Shown piece by piece: positions 56,500 to 64,000 of a stretch of 64,000 nucleotides of DNA. Source of the DNA: Eupeodes corollae (Eukaryota; Arthropoda; Insecta; Diptera; Syrphidae); the NCBI RefSeq assembly GCF_945859685.1, contig NC_079147.1:148824645-148888644 (forward strand), written 5' to 3'. Under the pieces are notes generated by a model that was given only the letters and a program-made list of their open reading frames with translations, was not told where the DNA came from and did not search any database. The first letter of the stretch is position 1; each line of letters begins with the position of its first letter. The position numbers and the translations under genes are program-made.

Positions 56500-57695
56500 T
56501 TATTCGCGGTATTGGCACAACAGTCCTTTACTTCTCAATTGCCTTCTAAGTCCAAAGAAGCAGCGATTTGTAAGAGTTATTCTTCGGTTGATTTCAGTGC
56601 TGGTGTCGTTGTCTGTGTTAATAGCGGTGCCTAGGTAGACAAAGTCCATAACTACCTCAAAGTTATGGCTGTCCATGGTGACGTTTTGTCCAAGACGTCG
56701 TTGTTCAGTGTCTTTTTTTGATGACAGCATATACTTTGCCTTGCCCTCATTGACCACTAAACCCATCTTCTTCGCTTCCGTCGCAATGCTTAAAAATGCT
56801 TCACTGACAACAAGCTTTGATTTTCCAAACATGTCAATATTATCTACGTATCCCAGTAATTGGATGGACCTTTGAAAGATTGTGCCTCTAGTGTTGACGG
56901 TTGAGTTTTGCACAATTCTTTCCAGAACGATGTTGAAGAAGTCGCATATGACAGTGAATCGCCTTGTCTAAAACCTTTTTTGACATCAAATGAATCGGTT
57001 AGATCTTTTCCGACCTTGATAGAGCAGCGTGCATTCTCCATCGTCATTCTGCACAAACTGATAAGTTTGACAGGGATGCCAAAACTAGACATTGCTCTGT
57101 AGAGCTCTTCCCTATAGATGCTGTCATACGCGTCTTCAAAATCGATAAAGAGATGGTGGGAATCGATTTGAAGAGCCTGGATTTTTTCCAAGATCTGCCA
57201 TAGTGTGAATATTTTGTCGATAGTGGACTTTTCTGGTCTGAAGCCACACTGATAAGGACCAATCAGGTTGTTGACGAATGGCTACAGACGTTCATATAAT
57301 ACGGCAGAGAGGATCTTATACGCAATGTTAAGGAGACTGATGCCTTTGTAGTTGGCGCAGTTAAGAGGGTCTCCTTTCTTATGTATCGGACACACTATGC
57401 TGAGATTCCACTCATAGGGCATCTTTTCCGATCATATTTTGCAGATGAGTTGGTACATGCTCAATACCAAGTCATCGCCTGCTGCTTTAAATAGTTCGGC
57501 AGCGATGCCGTCAGCTCCAGCAGCTTTGTTTGACATAAGTTTAGATATAGCTATCTTTACTTCGTCAAGGTCGGGTAGGCGGAATTGTTGATCTGCGTCG
57601 CCGAAGTTGAGTGGTTCTAGCTCCCTTGCAGCGGAATTCGTTTCGTCATCGCAGTTATATAATTTGGAGAAGTGATCTTTCCATATTCTCAGCAT
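56500..57695 (-). pseudogene. Reverse transcriptase of copy C
   Basis: Three consecutive frames: 57695-57432 (LPDLDEVKIAISKL, AAGADGIAAELFKAAGDDL), 57191-56844 (HLFIDFEDAYDSIY with the first catalytic Asp; VKKGFRQGDSLS) and 56913-56500 (LLGYVDNIDMF, GLVVNEGKAKYM, FVYLGTAIN). The active-site YADD reads YVDN, losing the second Asp. Compared with copies A (YADD) and B (YAED), each copy carries its own active-site state. Confidence 0.85.
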
Positions 57696-58899
57696 AGACT
57701 GCGGTTCTACTACGATGTTCCCCTTATCGTCTTTGCAGGCTTCGGTTCGTGGCTGGTACCCTTGGGAGGTTTTTTTACTTTTTGGTAAAATTTACGAACC
57801 TCATTCCTGTTTTGACATCCATCTATCTCCTCGATCACGCGCTTCTCATGCTCTTTTTTTTCCATCTCAGAAGCCGGTGTTCCTCTCTCCGAGCGAACAG
57901 TTCTAGTCCTTTTGCGCAGCGCATTCGTCATCAAAGCCTAGCACTCCAGAGGCGGCATCTATGATGGCTGCAAGGCAATGTTGCCACTGGTTTTCAATGC
58001 TTAATGCAGGCAGCATAGGACTCCTTAAGCGGTTATTAGAGACTCGATGGGAAAAGGACATGGCAGTCTCTTGCGATTGTAACCGTCTTACGTAGAATCT
58101 TCTCACAGTACTTCCTTGTTTTGGCTTGGATCGGGATATCCGTAGCCGCACCTTGGCTACAACGAGGTAGTGGTCCGAGTCAATGTTGGCCTCTCGGAAT
58201 GTTCGAATATCCTGTATACTGGAGAAGTGTCGTGCGTCGATCGCAATGTGGTCAATCTGGTTTACGGTTGATTGATCAGGAGATTTCCATGTGCCCTTGT
58301 GGATATTGAGATGTGTGAACTGCGTACTAGCTACCAGAACGTCTCGCCCCGCAGCGAAATCGACCAGCCTGAATACGTTGTCGGAGGTGGTGTCGAACAG
58401 GCTGTATCTCCCGATTATGCCACCAAAGATGTCTTCTCTTAGTAGCTTGGCACTAAAATCTCCTAAGACAATTTTAATGTCATAGCCAGAGCACTGCTCA
58501 AATGTCTTGTCCAAGAGCTCGAAGAATATATCTTTGGTGTCGTCATCTTTCTCCTCTGTTGAGGCATGCGCGCATATTAGGCTTATGTTGGCGAATTTAG
58601 CCTTGATGCGGATTGTCGTGATGCACTCGCTCACACTGTTGAAACTCAAGACTTTTTGCTTGAGTCTAGTTCCAACAACAGATCCACACCTAAAAGTCTT
58701 TTTTCTCGGTAGCAGAATACATCGCAGTCTTTTAGTTTGCGTTTGCCCGGTCCATCGCCTAGCACTTCTTGGATGGCAGTAATATCTGGTTTGCAGCAGT
58801 TTAGGGCTTTCGCTTATTGTTCGGTAGCACTTGGTCTGTTAAGGGACCTAACATTCTACGTACAGATCCGAAGTTCGTTGTCCTTATTTCGTTTGAGAC
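56527..58899 (-). mobile_element. RTE-like LINE copy C, truncated at both ends
   Basis: Minus-strand relative of copies A and B. It starts at about 58899 within the sequence corresponding to copy B position 38070, that is at the start of the endonuclease, and stops near 56527 after FFGLRRQLRSKG, lacking about 400 bases of 3' end. It contains endonuclease (58880-58130), linker, and reverse transcriptase (57600-56530). Its 5' edge interrupts a mariner-like fragment, with which it is in direct contact. Frameshifts occur near 57430, 57200 and 56900. Confidence 0.85.
57903..58649 (-). pseudogene. APE-type endonuclease of copy C
   Basis: 248-residue open frame, the best endonuclease of the three copies. 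GDFSAK at 63-68 (family GDFN), NIHKGTWKSPD at 115-125, QIDHIAID at 131-138 and DSDHYLVV at 157-164 with the catalytic Asp-His pair. The N-terminal catalytic Asn/Glu region lies upstream (58880-58650) in broken frames: ELRICT and AIQEVLGDGPGK can be read. The basic linker after residue 170 runs to LGFDDECAAQKD. Confidence 0.85.
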
Positions 58900-58902
58900 T
58901 CC

Positions 58903-59250
58903 GCCTCCTGCACAATATTACGCCGCCAGCCCAAAATCCACACCAAACGGTAACTTTTTGAGGATGCTTTATAACGTGATGAACCTTGCGTGGATTGGTG
59001 TCGTCCCATATACGGCCATTCAGCGTATCGTTACAAAAGATGATTTTTCGGCCAAAATAAGGGTTCTGTTTCAAACGATTCTAAGCCCAGTCAGCGAACG
59101 AACGGCGTTGTCTATGGTCATGAACTTTGAGGTTCTGGGTCAATTAAAAGTTGTACGGGTGTAGGGCCAAGTCCCGACGCAAAATTTGCTAGGTTGAAAT
59201 CTGCGAAAGGCCGAGTTCTTGTGCACGGCGAGGAAAAGGCTGCCCTGGGT
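58903..59250 (-). pseudogene. Mariner-like transposase fragment
   Basis: Minus-strand relic reading ILRRDLALHPYNF, then a stop, LTQNLKVHDHRQRRSFADWA, NPYFGRKIIFCNDTLNGRIW, then HPQKVTVWCGFWAGGVI. This covers the end of the DNA-binding region and the first catalytic block, where the family 'FSDEAHF' Asp appears as 'FCNDT'. The rest of the catalytic domain is replaced by LINE copy C. Same family as the relics at 340, 12395 and 36985. Confidence 0.8.
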
Positions 59251-61655
59251 TCTGCTGTACTCTGTCTTAAATCTACCCTTGCCAATTAAAAACCTTTTAG
59301 TAACTAGGGAATAGGTTGTTTATGGTGTATAAAATGAATCTTTATATTATGACATGTAGTCCTTTCAGTTAAACTAATAGTTCCTTAGTCAAAGGTCATC
59401 CTTCTGAACTTAAGTCTAAAATAAAGTTATTGCTTTTGTGTTTTGTTACGAGTGCAATCAAAATATTTTTTCCTGGCGCGTTTGTATTTTAAATGCACAT
59501 TCGTTTTTTTTATTTATCTTCTGGTTGCATGGATAAACAGAGAATTCAAGTTGAATTTCACTTTTCAAAAACAAGTTACGAGTAATTTTCGAATTTATTT
59601 GAACATTTTCTTAGTAGGTATTTTATGTTCTTTAAAAAAGGAATCTCAAAATAAGTTAATTGCAAGGGGGATTTTGATTTGATGGCTTTTTTCAACATTA
59701 TTAAAGACAGTGACACTCAATTAAACCATGCATAATATATGTCGACTTCCTTCATTTGGTGACAAACAAGACGTCAATATATAGCCAGTCAGGAGTTCAA
59801 TTTGCAGTCAGTTAAAAAATTTGTCTTTGAAAGTCTGGGATCTGTGTATGTATGTATGCATGCAGATAATTTGTATTAATTAATTATTTCTTTGTGCTGT
59901 CATAATAGCGAATTCCCATTTTGGCGGAATTCAACTTATTCATAGTTGTAGCCGTTTACTACGAAAAGAACTACTATAGATTAATATAATTTTGCTACAG
60001 TCAGCCTTGAAATCCAGATCGAAATCAGCAAACACCATCACACAGAAAAGGGAGTACTTCACCTCAACTACTCCAGGACTCTGGGTTTATGCGATGCTAC
60101 ACTGATTAACATTTCTTTTTAGTATACAAGTGTACTTTTTAAAGTAGAGACTTATTTCTTGCCATTAGTGGACCAAGTCGATTCGCCCAAAGCTTCATAC
60201 CCAATTCAACTGATTTATTTTGGATTTTTTCCGCGCACGTAACGTGAACATTTCAAGGATTTCAACGGAAATGAACCCGCAAAACAAATTACTTTTTTAC
60301 TCGGTTTTCCGTTGGCCGTTATTATTATTCTTTTTTTAACTCCGTATGGCACCCTTTTTTTTCTTCTTTGCTTTTCTTTCATTTTTTCCCTCATTAAGAA
60401 TGTTTTGAGGCTAGAAGTTAAAAACGGGGTCTTTGGATGTTGATGGTGGAAGGAAGGCGAGGTTGATGGTTGGCAGTTGGCGGTTAGCAGTTGGGACTGT
60501 ACGTACCAATGTGAGGTCAATTGTCAGATGCACAAGGGCGATGGATTACACGTTGGCCCTTGTTGCAAAGAACTTTGTACAATGTTAAATTTTTGCGTTG
60601 CGAATTAGAAGGCTCTTGGTGCCAGCATAAGCGGCAATTAGGACGGTCTATTAAGTAGCCAGCAACTTTGCAAATGTTGTTAAAATTAATAAAGAGTAGG
60701 AAAAAAGTGTTTTCTATTTTTTTTTCCTTTTTTCTTTTTTTGTTTTTGGCGAAATAAGAGCAACGAATGAACGATGAATTCATACCTACATGAGAAAAAA
60801 CTAGGAAAAAGTTATACCTCCTTGTTAATGAAGTTTTACTGACTTTAATTGAACGCAATAATTCAATCTGAAACCATGTTGTGTGTTAGTGAACGACGGT
60901 ATTGGTATGGCATGTGCCAAGAGCTGGTTGCGAAGAGCAACCTGGAATTTTTGTTTTCATATGAGCCAAGCTATGTTTATCTGGAAAAGAAATAGGGTGA
61001 GTTATTGAAACTTAATATAGGCACCTACCTAGTTATAGATGAGAACAAAAGCAAAATAAATCGTGCCGAATTCAAGGTCGTTGTAAAGCAGATATAAATA
61101 AGAAATCAATAACATGCTTTCCTTTCATCTTCATTTGGTACAGATTTATTGCCAATTTCTGTAAGAAGAGAATCGACATCGTAATGTTTGGCTCAATGGA
61201 GGGCAAAGCTATTGTTTGGGGCCAATTTCAAAAGAATTTTCGGATTCAATTAACCTAAAACTGTAAGAGCCGAAAGTCTAGTCATAAGCATTTAAGTCGT
61301 ATTTGTTTAAACAAATGCCACATCTTTATATATTAAAAGGCTTTCTAGAAAAATTTCTACAAAATGGAAGAAAAAACTGTTTAGCTCTTTTTTTTTTACT
61401 TTAAAGCAGTGTTTGATGCGGTGGACAGCATACATTTTTTTAATAATAATAAGTGCACAATCACAAAGGGATATTCCTGAATATTGCAATGCAAAACCAT
61501 ATCACCCAAAATAAAAATGTCAAAGTGCCCAAAAAGTTTTACTTACATTTTGTTGTTGTACGATGTAGGGCTTGGTGAATATAAGCAACTTTGTGGGCGT
61601 TAAAACTTTTTTTGGTGTTATGAAATTTCAAATTAATAGAAATATTTAGTATTTG
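59251..61655. other. No gene recognised
   Basis: Mixed AT-rich DNA without element signatures, perhaps low-copy. The minus-strand frame at 60215-60520 is Ser/Lys-rich with no domain; the plus-strand frame at 59443-59682 has a hydrophobic N-terminal part, also unidentified. Confidence 0.4.
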
Positions 61656-62056
61656 TATTTGTATTTGAATTTTATTTATTTCAAAAATCGCTTACAAGGT
61701 AGGACATGAGACTTATAAACTGTTGCAAGCCTTTACATTAATTGCAGAATTTGAATTATTTTTCTATTTACATATTTATATAAAAAAGAGGAAATTTAAC
61801 ATCAATTATTTGCTAAATAGTTGAAAAGTAAAAATTTAAATCTACTTATGCTTCTTATTCTTCTCATAGCGATGGGCAGAGAGTTCCAAAGGCGTACAAT
61901 ATGAATAAAAAATTGAAGCTCAGTGTTTAGAAAATTGTATCGGAGGACCTTGTTGAATGAGGGAAATTCAGCTTACCGTATAGATAATCAGGTTGTTGTG
62001 TTTGGATGATTTCATGCAAGTAACTCAGAGAGCGAAAGTTTATAAAACTGTCTAGG

Positions 62057-62590
62057 CTACAACCAGAAATCCGTACCGCAAAAATGGATAGGTATGTGAT
62101 CATAACGACGTAGATTATAAATATAGTGGGCAATATTGTTGTAAGCCACATTCAATTTGCGGCTAGTCACACAGTCTTGTTTACAAAAGATTGCACACCC
62201 ATACAGCACAATTGGTAGTATAAGGGCCTTAGAAAATAGCAGTTTAATTTTGATCGGGAGGAAATTTCGAGTGACTGGAAGAAGGCGGAGACTTCCATAG
62301 ACTTTACCAATGGTACTATTAAGGTGGTTATCCCAAGTGAGAGTGCGATTGAATACTACTCCTAGGTTTCTAGCAGTGCTAACATATTCAATGGTTTCGT
62401 CGTCAAGTTTCAATAGGTTTAAACCCGATGGATCAAAGTTTTTGCGATAGATGGGGAGGGATGTAGATTTGACAGGGTTAAGGCGGAGATCGTTCTTTTT
62501 TGACCACTCTGAAATGCGGAGCAGATCCTCATTCATTAAAGCTATGGCATCATTTTTAGCTTCATAAGGTCGACTTATCAGGAGCTGCAC
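62057..62590 (-). pseudogene. LINE RT thumb and C-terminal region (family G/H)
   Basis: 177-residue frame beginning right after the YADE block (QLLISRPYE), then LRLNPVKSTSLPIYRK, IEYVSTARNLGVVFNRTLTW, LPIKIKLLFSKALILPIVLYG and NIAHYIYNLRRYDHI. These are the thumb and connection features of Jockey-superfamily LINEs. It matches the sister element's YVNSARNLGVIFTRNLTW. Confidence 0.8.
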
Positions 62591-63203
62591 TTCATCAGCA
62601 TAAAGATAAAATAAACAATGTTTAGCAACTTATGGTAACTCATTTATGTAAAGTGAAAAGAGGATTGGTCTAAGGATAGATCCTTGTGGCACTCCATTCA
62701 TAACATTGAGAAATGTGGACGAGTATCCATTGGCCACCACGCATTTTTGCCTTCCGCTGAGATACGAAAGAACAAGCTTACGGGACTATAAAGAAAACCC
62801 AAAGTTAATTCGCAGCTTTCTACAAAGAATTGAGTGGTTTACAGTATCAAAGGCCTTTGAATTATTTAACAGTATTAGCAATGTAACATGATCACTTTCC
62901 ATAGCCATTCTTATTTCACCAGTTACAAAAAGTTAGACAGATTTGCAGCTGCGCTTAGGTCGTAAACCAGACTGACAGGTACTTAACAGGTTGTTGATTG
63001 TAAGATATTTTTGGATCTGCCCCAGAATAGTTTTTTCAAAGAACTTCGAAAGAAACGGAAGAATGGCAATCAGTCGAAATTCTGTAGCAGTACCTGTTTG
63101 TTTTTTGGGTATGGGAATAATCTTAGCCTTCTTCCATTCTAAAGGAAACTCGGAAGTAGTCAATATGCTGTTAACTATGTATGTAGGTTATATAGCGCAG
63201 TAA

Positions 63204-63797
63204 TTATGGAAGCAGTAGTCTCAAGAACTTGGGGTCCATTTGGTCCAGGCCAGTAGCATTAGATTTAATCGATATTATTGCCTCTACAATGTCTTCCTTT
63301 TGTATTCTTATAAAACTCAAAGAGCTGTTGATAGCAGTTGGTTTATCCTCAGGAAGGGAATTAATGGGTGAAGCAACGTTAAAGGGCATGGAAGTAAACT
63401 TTTTGTTGAGTGCATCACAATCGACGTCACCAACAAGCTTTTTAGATTGTTTTCCAATACCGATTTCACGCAGGTTTTTCCATAATTTTTTGCCAGAGGT
63501 TAAAGAACCAAGTTTGTTTTCATAATAAAGTCTTTTTGCCGTTCTGACAATAACGACAACTTGATTACGCAATCTGCAATACAATTTGGTTAAGTGCTCC
63601 AGTTTGTAACGTTTCCATTGACTGTAGGCGGCATCTCGTTGTGACATCAGAGCAGAGATGTGACTATTCAACCAAGGTGGAGTCGTATGCCTAACGAGAA
63701 AGGTTTTAATAGGCCTCTCAAAAAGCTGATTGACGTTTTGCCGTGAGAACCTGACTAAGTCAGATGCGTTTTTAAGGTCTCGATATTGACAGGCCAA
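63204..63797 (-). pseudogene. LINE linker and RT start (family G/H)
   Basis: 197-residue frame: YRDLKNASDLVRF, PPWLNSHISALMSQRDAAYS, KLWKNLREIGIGKQSKKL, EAIISIKSNATGLDQMDPKF. The last block corresponds to SVKSNAIGHGEKHP in the sister element at 12640. The N-terminal Met is where the truncated element begins, not a genuine start. RT fingers follow at 63163-62933 (ECKKAK-type block reading EWKKAKIIPIPKK). Confidence 0.8.
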
Positions 63798-64000
63798 AAT
63801 GTAATTTTAATTAATTTTTTTTTAAGTTTACATTCTGAGTTTTAAATTTTTTCATCCAAAAAAATGTCAAATCGTCCAAAATCGCTCGAAAGGTCAAGAA
63901 AGCGTTACAAATATGTTTGGCTTTATTTCACTTTCGCAGTGAAGAAATTTTGTAGACGCCCAACTTCGTACCTACCCATTTTTTATTTTGACTGAAACTT
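63798..64000. other. No gene recognised
   Basis: AT-rich flank of the preceding LINE. Confidence 0.4.

Larger units (their letters stand above)
61660..63797 (-). mobile_element. Jockey-superfamily LINE, 5'-truncated (family G/H)
   Basis: Minus-strand sister of the LINE at 12640-15200. It begins at MACQYRDLKN in the linker (endonuclease missing), continues with RT fingers (63204-62933), palm (62920-62590), thumb (62590-62057) and a C-terminal region with LRYNFLNTELQFF-type residues, then a 3' end with ATACAAATACAAATACT repeats at about 61648-61672. Stops and frameshifts occur near 63203, 62935, 62790 and 62610. The active-site block reads YADEVQLL, Asp changed to Glu. Confidence 0.85.

Noticed and set aside
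60215..60520. Ser/Lys-rich minus-strand frame as a host protein
   Set aside because: Low-complexity composition, no domain, and surrounded by AT-rich non-coding DNA.

Overview
The window is AT-rich, repeat-saturated eukaryotic DNA. It is most likely from an insect, and a fly (Diptera) is the best guess. The evidence is the mix of elements: several Jockey-superfamily LINEs, two LOA/I-like LINEs with RNase H, an RTE-like LINE, BEL/Pao and Ty3/gypsy remnants, mariner-like transposase relics and a tRNA-like SINE. No bacterial operon, rRNA gene, functional tRNA gene or CRISPR array is visible. I could not find one convincing host gene; almost every recognisable coding stretch is a broken transposable-element pseudogene. 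Two 200-base N runs mark scaffold gaps.

Layout. 0.3-1.2 kb: mariner-like relic (+). 2.3-3.8 kb: RTE-like LINE copy A (-). 3.8-7.1 kb: a palindrome-ended AT-rich repeat (here called PAL) split by a LOA/I-like LINE (-). 7.8-8.2 kb: SINE. 9.5-11.2 kb: Jockey-type LINE (+). 11.4-12.6 kb: RNase H and mariner fragments (-). 12.6-15.2 kb: a well-preserved Jockey-superfamily LINE (+). 17.7-19.3 kb: another Jockey-type LINE (-). 19.4-20.3 kb: Ty3/gypsy RNase H/integrase relic (+). 20.6-24.9 kb: two more LINE relics (+). 26.6-29.1 kb: candidate MITE, SINE, gap, and a LINE (-) carrying a precisely delimited 373-bp MITE. 29.5-34.4 kb: PAL copies, two of them head to head. 37.0-41.6 kb: PAL copy with a full-length RTE-like LINE (copy B, +) inserted in it, bounded by a perfect 12-bp target-site duplication. 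43.0-46.2 kb: SINE, possible Harbinger fragment, LOA/I-like LINE with recognisable RNase H (+). 47.7-50.8 kb: BEL/Pao pol relic (+). 52.5-59.3 kb: SINEs, PAL fragments, LINE fragments, RTE-like copy C (-) and a mariner relic (-). 61.7-63.8 kb: Jockey-superfamily LINE (-), same family as the one at 12.6 kb.

The elements do not cooperate as a pathway. They form layers of insertion: PAL repeats are older than at least the RTE-like copy B and the LOA-like LINE at 4-6 kb, and the L-type LINE at 27.7-29.1 kb is older than the MITE inside it. The least familiar items are the PAL family (20-bp palindrome at one end, conserved GC-rich motif at the other, AT-rich repeat array inside), the SINE family with five copies, and several short islands that each repeat a private 6-12 base motif on both strands. 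Clade names rest on motif recognition only, since no search could be run.
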